Positions 8,175 to 17,471 of a DNA stretch of 53,090 bases are shown here, in pieces (the first letter of the stretch is position 1; every line of letters begins with the position of its first letter). The notes beneath the pieces are model-generated. The model was not told the DNA's origin. It searched no databases and saw only the letters and a program-made list of their open reading frames with translations. Position numbers and translations under genes: made by a program. The stretch comes from JABCPE02 sp963520725 (GTDB lineage: Bacteria; Bacteroidota; Bacteroidia; Flavobacteriales; Weeksellaceae): assembly GCA_963520725.1 (NCBI GenBank), contig CAUQSG010000005.1:1-53090 (forward strand). The letters are read 5' to 3'.

Positions 8175-9047
8175 TTAAATTAAGTTTTCTATAATAAAAT
8201 ATAAATATACCACAGGCGCACATAGGATGAAGCTGTCCAGTCTGTCCAGCACACCACCATGCCCAGGGATGATGTTTCCGCTGTCTTTCACGCCGAAAGT
8301 TCTCTTTAGCTGACTTTCTACCAAATCTCCAAGAGGCGCAAAAATAGAAACAAGAAGTCCAACGAGAATCCAATTTCCTCTCAGTTCAGGCATGTTTTGT
8401 TCAATGAAAAATCCTAAAATCAAAGTGCAGATTACTCCACCAGCAAAACCTTCCCAAGTTTTTTTTGGGCTGATTTTTGGAGCCATTTTATGCTTTCCAA
8501 ACATTCTTCCAGCAAAATACGCAAAACCATCACTGCTCCATATTAGCGTAAATAAGACAAAAGTCTCCCAGCCAAAATGTTTTTCGGAATAATTAAACAT
8601 AGGAAGCCCTAATGCAAATGAAAACGAGAGAAATACATAAATTACGATGAATATCAGTTTCCCATTGTCATAATAAAGTTCATTCGGGTATTTAAATAAA
8701 GTAAATGAAGCGATGAAAACTAAGGCAATACCCAAAAGTTCTTGGATATTAAAAATAAAATAAAAATCATGATTTAGGAATCTTATCCCAAATCTATAAA
8801 AAACGATGAATCCCACTGGGAAAACTATCCATTTCCACCAGCCTTCGCCGAATTTCATTATTCTAATCGCTTCCCAAGCACCTACCACCACAAAAAATAA
8901 AATCAAAGAAAGGTATAAGTACTCTTGTTTTACATCAATATTTAGGAAATCTTTTAAGTAAACAGAGCCGAAATGGGTAGTGCATAGAAAAATGACCAAG
9001 CCATAGACTGCTCCAGAAATAGCACGCTGAATTAAATTCTTATCCAA
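8175..9047 (-). CDS. cdsA: Phosphatidate cytidylyltransferase (CDP-diacylglycerol synthase)
   Basis: This 290-residue polytopic membrane enzyme couples CTP and phosphatidic acid to give CDP-diacylglycerol, the branch point of phospholipid synthesis. About eight hydrophobic segments are visible. The C-terminal CTP_transf_1 signature is present (SPKKTWEGFAGG, then APLGDLVESQLKR and PGHGGVLDRLDS). No in-frame ATG lies near the N-terminus. The frame opens with TTG (MDKNLIQRAISG) and is blocked upstream by a stop near 9067, so TTG initiation is likely. It sits between the LUD-domain gene and psd. Confidence 0.94.
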   Translation of the reverse strand: MDKNLIQRAISGAVYGLVIFLCTTHFGSVYLKDFLNIDVKQEYLYLSLILFFVVVGAWEAIRIMKFGEGWWKWIVFPVGFIVFYRFGIRFLNHDFYFIFNIQELLGIALVFIASFTLFKYPNELYYDNGKLIFIVIYVFLSFSFALGLPMFNYSEKHFGWETFVLFTLIWSSDGFAYFAGRMFGKHKMAPKISPKKTWEGFAGGVICTLILGFFIEQNMPELRGNWILVGLLVSIFAPLGDLVESQLKRTFGVKDSGNIIPGHGGVLDRLDSFILCAPVVYLYFIIENLI

Positions 9048-9066
9048 AATTAGTAATTTAAAAAAA

Positions 9067-9651
9067 TTAATCTTCGAGCAAAAGTAAGAAAAGTTTTGGA
9101 TATTTCTTGTTTGGATTGTCTAAATTTGATTTTCCTCCACTTATTGATGTTATTTTTTTAATGTGGTTTTTCCGTTTTATTCTTGACATAGCCTCGCTGA
9201 GGTCTTCCACTATCTGGGAAACATTGGCCATGATGATGATTTTTTCGGGAAGCATCTGATTACTAAAATGCAGTATGTTATCATATGAAAGCACGATTTT
9301 TCCATCAAAAGCACTTAAATATTCACAAGTGATAAATGCAGCATCGTTTTGTTTGCATAGAAGCTCTGTATAAGGCGTTTTCGTAACATCTAAGAATTTC
9401 TGTAAATCCTCATCACAGCAGAAAACGGAAGTTATATTTTCAGAATCAATTATTTTATGAAGAATAGGAAGAGCTTCAGCTTCATTTACACAATAGTTAA
9501 AAACACCTCCTGAGAGAGTGAACAGCTGAGCGAATTTATAATCAACATCGGCGTGCTTGAGGGTGTCTCCGTAATCAAGAAGACCTTGAGGAGATTTATT
9601 TTTTTCTTCGCCACCGAAGATTTTACCGATTAAATTTTTAAAAAAGCTCAA
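9067..9651 (-). CDS. LUD-domain protein (LutB/LutC-like)
   Basis: This 194-residue soluble protein begins SFFKNLIGKIFGG and contains a Rossmann-like core (SVFCCDEDLQKF, AAFITCEYLSAFDGKIVLS, KIIIMANVSQIVEDL) typical of the LUD domain of lactate-utilisation proteins. No iron-sulfur cysteine cluster is present, so it is a stand-alone LUD protein of unknown substrate. It is first in an operon with cdsA and psd, 19 bases upstream of cdsA. The start appears to be TTG at 9651, with a stop codon immediately upstream in frame. Confidence 0.85.
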   Translation of the reverse strand: MSFFKNLIGKIFGGEEKNKSPQGLLDYGDTLKHADVDYKFAQLFTLSGGVFNYCVNEAEALPILHKIIDSENITSVFCCDEDLQKFLDVTKTPYTELLCKQNDAAFITCEYLSAFDGKIVLSYDNILHFSNQMLPEKIIIMANVSQIVEDLSEAMSRIKRKNHIKKITSISGGKSNLDNPNKKYPKLFLLLLED

Positions 9652-9757
9652 TTATAATGCAAAAATTATATTTAAATAGGTCACGAAGTTAATAATAATT
9701 TTGAATAAATCAAAAAACAAACAGGTTTCATGTAAGAATTGATAAACAAAATTGATA

Positions 9758-9774
9758 TTATTTGAATCAAATAA
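9758..9774. promoter_or_regulatory. 17-bp perfect palindrome upstream of LUD-cdsA-psd
   Basis: TTATTTGA-A-TCAAATAA is a perfect 8+1+8 inverted repeat in the 205-base gap between the ftsH terminator and the LUD gene, about 107 bases before the LUD start. Its shape fits a dimeric repressor site, but no regulator is known. Confidence 0.35.
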
Positions 9775-9820
9775 CGAAGAATTTTGTAAAAAAGTATAAA
9801 TCTTAGTTTTTACAAACAAA

Positions 9821-9848
9821 AAACCTCTCTAATTTTATAGAGAGGTTT
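9821..9848 (-). terminator. Terminator of rsfS-ftsH
   Basis: A perfect 10-bp stem (AAACCTCTCT / AGAGAGGTTT) with an 8-base loop lies 8 bases past the ftsH stop on the minus strand, followed in that direction by a T-run (complement of CAAACAAA). Confidence 0.85.
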
Positions 9849-9856
9849 ATTTTAAA

Positions 9857-11857
9857 TTATGATTGAGAATCTTTTAATTCATCATTTTCGGAAGGTTTTT
9901 CTTCCTCTGGAGTATCAATCACAGGAGCTGGGTTTTCTGCTGGAGTAGGATTTTGTTCCTCTTTTTTAGAAGTTACAGCAACTTCTGGTTCCCATGCTCT
10001 CTTTCCAAAGATTTCTTCTAAATCTTCCTTGAAAATCACTTCTTTTTCAATAAGTTTATCCGCTAGAGCCTCTAACTTTTCTTTGTTTTCAGTTAAAATT
10101 CTGATGGCTCTTTGGTATTGATTTTCAATGAGTTTGGATATTTCTTCATCTATGGTCTTCGCTGTATGCTCTGAATATGGTTTCCCAAAGTTATACTCAG
10201 ACTGTCCAGAACTGTCATAGTAAGAAATATTTCCTATTTTGTCATTTAGACCATATATGGTAACCATAGCTTGGGCTCTTTTGGTTACTTTTTCCAAGTC
10301 AGAAAGCGCCCCAGTAGATATATTATTATATACAACCTGCTCAGCCGCACGCCCTCCTAGTGTAGCACACATTTCATCTAGCATTTGCTCTGTAGTAGTC
10401 AGCTGTCTCTCCTCAGGAAGATACCAAGCAGCTCCTAGTGAACGCCCTCTAGGAACGATGGTCACTTTTAGTAGTGGATTGGCGTGTTCTGTAAGCCAAG
10501 ATATTGTTGCGTGTCCCGCTTCGTGGATGGCAACTCTTCTTTTTTCAGAAGGTTTTATTGCTGTATTTTTCTTCTCCAAACCACCGATGATTCTATCCAC
10601 CGCATCTAGGAAATCTTGTTTAGTAACACTTTCGTGTCTGTTTCTCGCAGCGATAAGAGCGGCCTCATTACATAAATTTGCAATATCTGCACCACTGAAC
10701 CCGGGAGTTTGTTTTGCTAAAAATTCTTTATCAACAGATGGGTCAAGTTTAATTTTCTTTAAATGAACTTCAAAAATTTCTCTTCTTTCGTGGACTTCAG
10801 GAAGGTCTACATAAATTTCCCTGTCAAATCTCCCTGCTCTAAGAAGAGCCTTGTCCAAGATGTCTGCACGGTTGGTAGCCGCCATCACGATGACATTGGT
10901 ATCCGTTCCGAAACCATCCATCTCTGTAAGTAGTTGGTTAAGAGTGTTTTCTCTCTCGTCATTAGCTCCGCTGAAATTACTTTTACTTCTCGCTCTACCT
11001 ATAGCATCTATCTCATCGATGAATATAATCGCAGGAGATTTCGCTTTTGCTTGGGCAAATAGGTCACGCACACGAGACGCTCCCACACCCACGAACATTT
11101 CGACAAAATCAGACCCTGAAAGCGAGAAGAAAGGTACTCTTGCTTCTCCTGCCACAGCTTTTGCAAGAAGGGTTTTTCCTGTTCCTGGAGGGCCTACAAG
11201 CAGCACTCCTTTCGGAATTTTACCACCTAATTTAGTGTATTTTTCAGCATTTTTTAGGAAATCTACTACTTCCTGCACTTCTTCTTTTGCTCCTTCGAGA
11301 CCTGCCACATCTTTAAAGGTGATGACAGCATCTTTTTCGTTAACTAATTTGGCTTTAGAACGCCCAATGTTAAACATACCGCTGCTGCTTCCACCGCCGC
11401 CGCCCATTCTTCTGAAAAGGAAGTAGTAGAGCAGGGCAGAAAAACCAATCCACATAGCCATGGAGATGAATGTACTCTTCATAGCGGAACCAGAATCTCC
11501 AAAATTGATTACAGTTTTTATCTCAGAATTGGTCTTTTTGATTTCATGAAATCTTTCTTGAAGATATTTCAGATCTCCATAGGATAATTCCAAATCTGGA
11601 TTTGCTCCTTGTGAAAAAGGAAGCATTATATCTTTTTGTTCTTCAGTTTTTTTTCTTGCCTCTGAAGTTAAAAATATATCAGCTTTGTGTGTGTCTCGGT
11701 ATACTTTTATCTCTTTTATCTTTCCTTGCTGCATTAGGCCGAAAAATGTATCCTCATCTACTGGTTTTACCGAAGAAGATGAGTTTAGCATCGGATAAAA
11801 TAGCATTCCCAATGCGATGAGAATGACTACATAGAACCAATTAAATCCTTTGTTCAT
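9857..11857 (-). CDS. ftsH: ATP-dependent zinc metalloprotease FtsH
   Basis: This 666-residue inner-membrane protease has transmembrane segments at about 6-22 and 129-148 flanking a periplasmic domain. A Gly/Ser-rich linker (MGGGGGSSSG) precedes the AAA+ domain with Walker A GPPGTGKT at 222-229 and Walker B IIFIDEID at 277-284. The zinc site HEAGH is at 445-449. The acidic, proline-rich tail after about 625 is typical of Bacteroidetes FtsH. It degrades misassembled membrane proteins and short-lived regulators. It starts 13 bases after rsfS and ends at a strong terminator. Confidence 0.98.
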   Translation of the reverse strand: MNKGFNWFYVVILIALGMLFYPMLNSSSSVKPVDEDTFFGLMQQGKIKEIKVYRDTHKADIFLTSEARKKTEEQKDIMLPFSQGANPDLELSYGDLKYLQERFHEIKKTNSEIKTVINFGDSGSAMKSTFISMAMWIGFSALLYYFLFRRMGGGGGSSSGMFNIGRSKAKLVNEKDAVITFKDVAGLEGAKEEVQEVVDFLKNAEKYTKLGGKIPKGVLLVGPPGTGKTLLAKAVAGEARVPFFSLSGSDFVEMFVGVGASRVRDLFAQAKAKSPAIIFIDEIDAIGRARSKSNFSGANDERENTLNQLLTEMDGFGTDTNVIVMAATNRADILDKALLRAGRFDREIYVDLPEVHERREIFEVHLKKIKLDPSVDKEFLAKQTPGFSGADIANLCNEAALIAARNRHESVTKQDFLDAVDRIIGGLEKKNTAIKPSEKRRVAIHEAGHATISWLTEHANPLLKVTIVPRGRSLGAAWYLPEERQLTTTEQMLDEMCATLGGRAAEQVVYNNISTGALSDLEKVTKRAQAMVTIYGLNDKIGNISYYDSSGQSEYNFGKPYSEHTAKTIDEEISKLIENQYQRAIRILTENKEKLEALADKLIEKEVIFKEDLEEIFGKRAWEPEVAVTSKKEEQNPTPAENPAPVIDTPEEEKPSENDELKDSQS

Positions 11858-11870
11858 ACATATATTTTTC

Positions 11871-12251
11871 TTAGTTAAATAAATTGTCTTGACTTTCTAT
11901 CACAGTGACTTTGGCATCACTCCAAAGGTCTTCTATATCATAGTATTCGCGGATATGTTTTTGGAAAACATGCACCACCACGGAGATGTAATCCACTAAA
12001 ACCCAAAGTGCATTTTCTTCGCCCTCGGTATGCCATGGGCGCTCTTTGAGCTCATTTCTTACTCTTCTCTCTATATTTCCTGCGATAGCATTTACTTGCG
12101 TGTTTGAATTTGCGCTACAGATAATGAAATAGTCTGCAGCAGCATTTTCTATGTTGGTAAGATCCAAAATTCTAATATCCTCACCTTTGGTGTCTTGGAT
12201 ACTGTCTATGATGGTGTTTATTAGAAGTTGTTTTTCTGATTTTATACTCAT
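11871..12251 (-). CDS. rsfS: Ribosomal silencing factor RsfS
   Basis: This 126-residue protein of the RsfS/Iojap family has the conserved DIRILDLTNIENAAADYFII, RPWHTEGEENALWVLVDY and VVVHVFQKHIREYYDIEDLW. It binds L14 on the 50S subunit and blocks subunit joining during starvation. The length is normal. It is first in a transcription unit with ftsH and is divergent from birA, with its own promoter at 12275-12304. Confidence 0.96.
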   Translation of the reverse strand: MSIKSEKQLLINTIIDSIQDTKGEDIRILDLTNIENAAADYFIICSANSNTQVNAIAGNIERRVRNELKERPWHTEGEENALWVLVDYISVVVHVFQKHIREYYDIEDLWSDAKVTVIESQDNLFN

Positions 12252-12274
12252 TTAGATATATATTGTATTAGTTG

Positions 12275-12304
12275 CAAATTTATTCTTTTTTACTTTAAAT
12301 CAAA
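12275..12304 (-). promoter_or_regulatory. Promoter of rsfS-ftsH
   Basis: Read on the minus strand, TTTG (12301-12304) and TAAATTTG (12275-12282) are 18 bases apart, which fits the Bacteroidetes consensus. It lies 24 bases before the rsfS ATG. Confidence 0.65.
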
Positions 12305-12341
12305 GAAATATTTTTATATTTATCCGTCATAAATTTATGAA

Positions 12342-13061
12342 GTGGATACATTATTTTATATTCAGCAGTGCTCATCTACTAATGATGAGATTATCAACTT
12401 GCTAAAAAGCCATGATGGCATCAGGGAACTGACACTCTACACCTTTGACCAAACTAAGGGAAGAGGGCAGTATGGCAATACTTGGGATACGGCTCCGAAC
12501 CAAAATTTGGCTTTTTCTATGGCTTTGCTGCAAAATGAAGTTTCACAGTCGGATACCTTATTCAATTTCCATACCGCAAACATTTTACGCGATTTTATTG
12601 CCAAAAAGACAGAAACAAAAGTAGAAGTAAAGTGGCCTAATGATATCATCATCCATCACAAAAAGGTGTCAGGAATGCTTATTGAGAAAAAGAAGATAGG
12701 GAATAATATATATTTTATAGTTGGTATAGGACTAAATCTTTTGCAGCGAAATTTCCAAAATCTCCCTAAAGCAGGCTCTATTCTTACCCAAACGAAAAAG
12801 GAATTTGATTTAGAAAACTGGACGAAAGAAATGCACACATTTTTTTTAGAAAAAGTTTTTGAGCCTGTTTCTTCAGAAAAAATATTAGACCAATATCATC
12901 ATTTTTTATTTAAAAAAGATGAAGTTTCTGTTTTTGAAATCGGCAAAATAAGACAAAATGGCATAATCAAAAAAGTAGATGAACAAGGTTATCTATGGAT
13001 AGACCTCGAAAATGAAGGTCTGAAAAGGTTTTATCATAAAGAAATAAAACTGCTGTACTGA
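12342..13061 (+). CDS. birA: Biotin--[acetyl-CoA-carboxylase] ligase, single-domain type
   Basis: This 239-residue enzyme activates biotin with ATP and attaches it to the carboxyl carrier protein. Visible motifs are QQCSSTNDE near the N-terminus, the biotinyl-AMP loop GRGQYGNTWDTAPNQNLAFS, and KWPNDIIIHHKKVSGMLIE. There is no N-terminal helix-turn-helix, so it is a pure ligase and not a biotin repressor. The likely start is GTG at 12342: the ATG at 12337 is out of frame, and a stop lies 12 bases upstream in frame. Its TGA abuts the stop of the convergent permease gene with no bases between. Confidence 0.94.
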   Translation: MDTLFYIQQCSSTNDEIINLLKSHDGIRELTLYTFDQTKGRGQYGNTWDTAPNQNLAFSMALLQNEVSQSDTLFNFHTANILRDFIAKKTETKVEVKWPNDIIIHHKKVSGMLIEKKKIGNNIYFIVGIGLNLLQRNFQNLPKAGSILTQTKKEFDLENWTKEMHTFFLEKVFEPVSSEKILDQYHHFLFKKDEVSVFEIGKIRQNGIIKKVDEQGYLWIDLENEGLKRFYHKEIKLLY

Positions 13062-14156
13062 TTATTCATTTGCTCTTTTTCTATACAAATGTATAGCCAC
13101 AGCTCCGAAAATGATGTTAGGAATCCACATGGCAAGGAGCGGCGGAAGGCTTTGGTTAGAAGAAAGAACCTTCAGCACCTCAAAGGAGAAAATGAATGTG
13201 AAAGCCAATGAGATACCCACTGCTAGATTCTGCCCAATTCCTCCTCTTCGTTTCTGTGAAGAAAGCGATAATGCCAAAATAGACAAAATGAAAATAGACA
13301 CAGGCATAGAGGTGCGCTGGTGGAGCTCGTTTAGGTAGGTGTTTAGGTTGCTGTTGCCTTTTATTTTTTCTCTCTCGATGAATTTTATAAGGTCGGGCGT
13401 GTTTTTGTTCTCGGCTTCTAGGTCATTTGGGAATAATTCCTCTGGCGATAGCCCGAAACTTTGGGTCTTTTCGTTACCGCTGTTTAGTGTTTCTGTATCA
13501 TCAGGATTGATGGTTTTTTCGAGGTAATTGCTTAGACGAAAAAGTTTGTCTTTCTTGTCCCAAGCCACATCTGTAGCGATGAGCTGATAGACCATTTTTC
13601 CTTTTTTGTCAAATTTTTGGTACTTGTAGCCAGAGCCTCTCTGGTTGAGCTGGTGGTAGCTGTTGATAAAAATATACTCCGTCTGCGAAAGCTGTGCAGA
13701 GATGGTCGTGATGTCTATGTATTTATTCCTATTGCTGCTATTATAGGTGTAAATGATGAGTTCGTTTTTCTTTCCATTAGCCCAAGGAAGAATAAAATGA
13801 TTGGTAGCAAGGGTGAGGAGCATCAGAAAAATTCCTACATAAAAATACGGGCGCGAAAATCTATGGAAACTAGCACCGCTACTGAGAACGGCGACAATTT
13901 CGGTATTGTTGGCCATCTGTGAAGTGAAGAAAATAATGGAAACGAAGACCAAAATAGACATAAAGGTAATCACCAAATAGACTACCCAAAACGGATAAAA
14001 ATGAAGCAGGAAATATCCCACAGTGAAGCCGTTTCCTTCTATTCTGGGAGCTTTGGACTGTACATCTATAATTACCACAATGATGGATAACAGCGCCAGC
14101 ATAAAGCCCAGCGTTCCCAAATATTTTTTAATAATATAGCGGTCTATGATTTTCAT
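13062..14156 (-). CDS. LptF/LptG-family permease
   Basis: This 364-residue inner-membrane protein has the YjgP/YjgQ layout. Three N-terminal membrane segments (about 12-120) are followed by a periplasmic jellyroll-like domain (about 130-270) and three C-terminal segments with LSLSSQKRRGGIGQNLAVGI. These proteins, with LptB and LptC, extract lipopolysaccharide toward the outer membrane. The ATG at 14156 (MKIIDRYIIKKYLGTLGFM) is preferred over a longer frame from 14174, because a minus-strand TAAATTTG box at 14172-14179 overlaps that extension. Whether it is LptF or LptG cannot be decided from sequence alone. Confidence 0.93.
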   Translation of the reverse strand: MKIIDRYIIKKYLGTLGFMLALLSIIVVIIDVQSKAPRIEGNGFTVGYFLLHFYPFWVVYLVITFMSILVFVSIIFFTSQMANNTEIVAVLSSGASFHRFSRPYFYVGIFLMLLTLATNHFILPWANGKKNELIIYTYNSSNRNKYIDITTISAQLSQTEYIFINSYHQLNQRGSGYKYQKFDKKGKMVYQLIATDVAWDKKDKLFRLSNYLEKTINPDDTETLNSGNEKTQSFGLSPEELFPNDLEAENKNTPDLIKFIEREKIKGNSNLNTYLNELHQRTSMPVSIFILSILALSLSSQKRRGGIGQNLAVGISLAFTFIFSFEVLKVLSSNQSLPPLLAMWIPNIIFGAVAIHLYRKRANE

Positions 14157-14239
14157 ATTACAAAATATTCGCAAATTTAGTTTTTTTGCTTTGTTAAAAA
14201 GAAAAAATAAATTATCTTTCTCAAAAATATAAATAAAAA

Positions 14240-14266
14240 TCCCTCCAAAGCTAAACTTTGAAGGGA
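14240..14266 (-). terminator. Terminator of the RND efflux operon
   Basis: An 11-bp stem with one mismatch (TCCCTCCAAAG / CTTTGAAGGGA) lies 17 bases past the RND pump stop on the minus strand and is followed in that direction by a T-rich run. Confidence 0.7.
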
Positions 14267-14283
14267 AAAAGAAAAATTATTAA

Positions 14284-17200
14284 TTATTGTTTCGCTGCAA
14301 ATTCATCTTTGAAATCAGCATTTGCCTCATAGTCTGCGACCATTTCTTTGGCGTAATCTGTTTTTTCTCCTTTGCTAAATCTTCTTTCAAGGCTGTCAAA
14401 GATAGAATACACCACAGGAATCACTATCAGTGTAAGGAATAGTGAGGATATCAGACCTCCGATAATCACTATCGCTACACCTCGGTTCATATCTGCACCG
14501 TCTCCAGATGCCATCGCGATAGGAATCATCCCTACTACCATGGCGATGGTAGTCATCAGGATAGGACGAAGACGAGCTTGGTTGGCTGCTACCAGAGCAT
14601 CAAAGGTGCTGTCTCCTACTGCCTTTCTATTGTTGGCGAAATCCACAAGCATGATGGCGTTTTTCGCAACGAGACCGATGAGCATGATAATCCCCAAGAT
14701 AGTGAAGATATTCAGCGTCTGGTTCGTTAGTGCCATGAGAAGTAATGCCCCAATGAACGAAAGCGGAATAGAGAAAATCACGATGAACGGCGTAGCAAAG
14801 CTGTCATACAGAGCCACCATTACCAAATACATAAGGACAATAGCTGCTAATAAAGCCAATCCTAATGTACCGAAACCTTCCTGCTGGTTTTCCATGTTTC
14901 CTCTCCATCTGTATTCTACACCAGCTTTTCTCTGAATTTTGGAGAACTGCTGTTCCCATTCAGCTGCGATAGTTCCCGCAGGTCTTCCGATAGCTTTTGC
15001 TTGGACAGATACAGAAGGCGTTTTGTCTCTTCTCTCTAATAGCGAAGGCCCAGAACCATAGCTGATGTCAGCAAACTGCTCCAAACGAACTACTTGTCCA
15101 GTAGCATTTACAAATTTCAAGTTTTTAACATCATCAATGGAAGCTCTCCCGATTTCGTCATATCTGATGTTGATATCATATTCATATTCTCCAGCACGAT
15201 ATTTAGAATCTGTGTTTCCAGAGAAAGCGATCTGCATCGTTTTTCCTACGGAAGCAATGTTCAGCCCGAGAGAAGTCATTTTTTCTCTATCTACTTTTAC
15301 ATTGATTTCTGGGTTACCATCTTCGGAGGAAAGTTTCACCTCGGAAGCTCCTGGGATTTTTTCCAGTTGTTTCGCTGCTTGTTTTGCAAATTCCAAGGCA
15401 TCTTTTAGGTCAGTTGCTGTTACAGTTAGGTTAATAGGCGACTGCTCCGCTCCGATGAGTCCCATCTGAACGATTTTTATTTTCGCTCCGATGATTTTTT
15501 TCTCCAATTCTCTTTTTAGTTTAGCTGAATAAATGTCTGAACTTTCTTTGACGCTGCCATCTTTTTTCAAGAAAACTTGGATTTGGGATTTATATTTCGT
15601 TCCAGAAGTAGAAGCCATTCCATCATCTGCTTTTCCCACTGTAGTGATGATTTTTTCTACATCAGGAATCGCACTGATGTACTGCTCCGCCTGCTGAGTG
15701 AGTTTATTGGTTTTCTCAATGGAGGCATCTTTTTCTAATTCAAACTGAACTAAAAACTCGCCTTTGTCACTTTTCGGGAAGAAATCCACTCCGATGTAAC
15801 CCATTGAGAACAGCCCGATAGTAGAAACCAAGAACAGAACTAAAGTAACTCCCAGTGTTATCAGCTTTGTTTTTACTGATTGCAATGCCCATTTTAGCAA
15901 ATTACCAATGCTTTGGGTAAAGTTGTTCAGCATGTTTTCAAAACCGAAAATTATTTTTCCGAAGAAAGAATTTTCGTTGATATGTTCTAGTTTTCCTACT
16001 CTAGAGAACAGCCAAGGCACGATGGTAAAGGACACCAATAGGGAAAGCATGGTAGAAATCATTACCGTAACGCAGAACTGCACCAAGATATCCGCTACAA
16101 GTCCCGTAGCCATAGCAATCGGAAGGAATACCACCACGATAACCAAAGTAATTGCTGTAACGGTAAATCCAATCTCGGAAGCTCCATCATAAGCAGCGCG
16201 AACTTTGTTTTTACCCATCTCCATATGGCGGTGAATGTTCTCAATAACCACAATGGCGTCATCCACCAAGATACCTACCACCAATGAAAGCCCAAGCAGG
16301 GACATCAGGTTCAGCGTGTATCCCATGAAATACAATCCGATGAAAGTCGCAATCAATGAAAGAGGAATTGCTACCATCGTAATTACTGCGTTTCTCAAAC
16401 TATGTAAGAAGAAAAGCATGATAAACCCTACCAAAACGATAGCTAAGAATAAGTCAAAAATCACATTATTCGCGGCATTCAGCGTGTAATCTGTAGTGTC
16501 ATTCGCTATCTCTAATTTTATTCCTTGTTTTTCGTAGTCTTTTTCTACGGTTTTTATAGTGTTTTTAACCGCTTCACTCACCTCTACGGCATTGGCATCA
16601 GACTGCTTGGTAACTTGTAATAGGATGGTGTTTTTTTGGTTAATTCTCGCGATTTTTTCTACATCTTTCTCGCCATCTTGTATATCTGCGATATCTCCAA
16701 GGCGAATCATCATCCCAGAAGGCGTAGTGATAGGTAGCCTTCTCATTTCTTCTACAGAACCTATTTTACCCATTAGACGGATGATGGTCTGTTTTTCTCT
16801 CGTTTTCGCGTTTCCTGTTGGGAAATCTAAGTTGGATGCTGCGATAATCTGCTGAACCTGAGCGATAGACAGCCCGTAGCCTTCTAATTTTTCAGGGTGA
16901 ATGTTCACTTGGATTTCTTTCTCCTGACCACCCACCATAGTCACCTGTGCAACTCCATTCACACGGGAAAAAATAGGCTGGATTTTTTTGTCCAAAAGGT
17001 CATAAAGTTCTTTTTCAGACATTTTGGAAGTCACCGAGATATTCATAATCGGCACATCATCCAGAGAGAATTTATTCAAAGATGGTGTTTTGGCATCATC
17101 TGGCAGCTGGCTGACGATGGCGTTTATTTTTCTTTGGGCATCGGTCATTAGGTAGTTTACATCTGCTCCTGTGTTTAGGGTAATGGTTACTAATGACAAA

Positions 17201-17460
17201 CTTTCAAAGGATTTAGATTCTATTTTTTTAACATTCTCCATAGAAGATACCGCATTTTCTATTTTTTTTGTCACGGTATTTTCTACCTCAGAAGGCGAGG
17301 CACCAGGGTAGACTGTCTGTATACTGATGGTGTTGGTCTCCATTTTTGGGATAAGCTCATAGCCGAGAAGGCTGTAAGAGAAAATCCCTCCCAAGGTAAG
17401 GATAATAAAGAGAACGAGGATAATGCTCGGACGCTTTATGGATATTTCAGGTAAATTCAT
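14284..17460 (-). CDS. RND efflux pump inner-membrane transporter (AcrB/HAE1-like)
   Basis: This 1058-residue transporter has the standard duplicated RND architecture. One TM segment (about 10-30) precedes a large periplasmic porter domain, five to six TM helices come around 335-545, then a second porter domain and C-terminal TM block. Recognisable pieces are TVYPGASPSEVENTVTKKIE, the TM4 acidic pair LVVGILVDDAIVVIENIHRH (proton relay), and LIGLVAKNAIMLVDFANNRK. It drives drug or fatty-acid/solvent export by proton antiport. The length matches HAE1 pumps and not the heavy-metal CzcA type by motif. It is third after TolC and the adaptor in the same operon. Confidence 0.95.
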   Translation of the reverse strand: MNLPEISIKRPSIILVLFIILTLGGIFSYSLLGYELIPKMETNTISIQTVYPGASPSEVENTVTKKIENAVSSMENVKKIESKSFESLSLVTITLNTGADVNYLMTDAQRKINAIVSQLPDDAKTPSLNKFSLDDVPIMNISVTSKMSEKELYDLLDKKIQPIFSRVNGVAQVTMVGGQEKEIQVNIHPEKLEGYGLSIAQVQQIIAASNLDFPTGNAKTREKQTIIRLMGKIGSVEEMRRLPITTPSGMMIRLGDIADIQDGEKDVEKIARINQKNTILLQVTKQSDANAVEVSEAVKNTIKTVEKDYEKQGIKLEIANDTTDYTLNAANNVIFDLFLAIVLVGFIMLFFLHSLRNAVITMVAIPLSLIATFIGLYFMGYTLNLMSLLGLSLVVGILVDDAIVVIENIHRHMEMGKNKVRAAYDGASEIGFTVTAITLVIVVVFLPIAMATGLVADILVQFCVTVMISTMLSLLVSFTIVPWLFSRVGKLEHINENSFFGKIIFGFENMLNNFTQSIGNLLKWALQSVKTKLITLGVTLVLFLVSTIGLFSMGYIGVDFFPKSDKGEFLVQFELEKDASIEKTNKLTQQAEQYISAIPDVEKIITTVGKADDGMASTSGTKYKSQIQVFLKKDGSVKESSDIYSAKLKRELEKKIIGAKIKIVQMGLIGAEQSPINLTVTATDLKDALEFAKQAAKQLEKIPGASEVKLSSEDGNPEINVKVDREKMTSLGLNIASVGKTMQIAFSGNTDSKYRAGEYEYDINIRYDEIGRASIDDVKNLKFVNATGQVVRLEQFADISYGSGPSLLERRDKTPSVSVQAKAIGRPAGTIAAEWEQQFSKIQRKAGVEYRWRGNMENQQEGFGTLGLALLAAIVLMYLVMVALYDSFATPFIVIFSIPLSFIGALLLMALTNQTLNIFTILGIIMLIGLVAKNAIMLVDFANNRKAVGDSTFDALVAANQARLRPILMTTIAMVVGMIPIAMASGDGADMNRGVAIVIIGGLISSLFLTLIVIPVVYSIFDSLERRFSKGEKTDYAKEMVADYEANADFKDEFAAKQ

Positions 17461-17471
17461 AATTTTCTAAT

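Noticed and set aside
10239..11426. Long open frames antisense to ftsH
   Set aside because: They lie within ftsH, whose motifs are complete; composition is that of a reverse-complement shadow.
12337..12405. ATG at 12337 as the birA start
   Set aside because: It is out of frame with the ligase and ends after 22 codons; GTG at 12342 gives the correct N-terminus.
14372..17151. Several open frames antisense to the RND pump gene
   Set aside because: Shadows of the pump gene with no recognisable domains.
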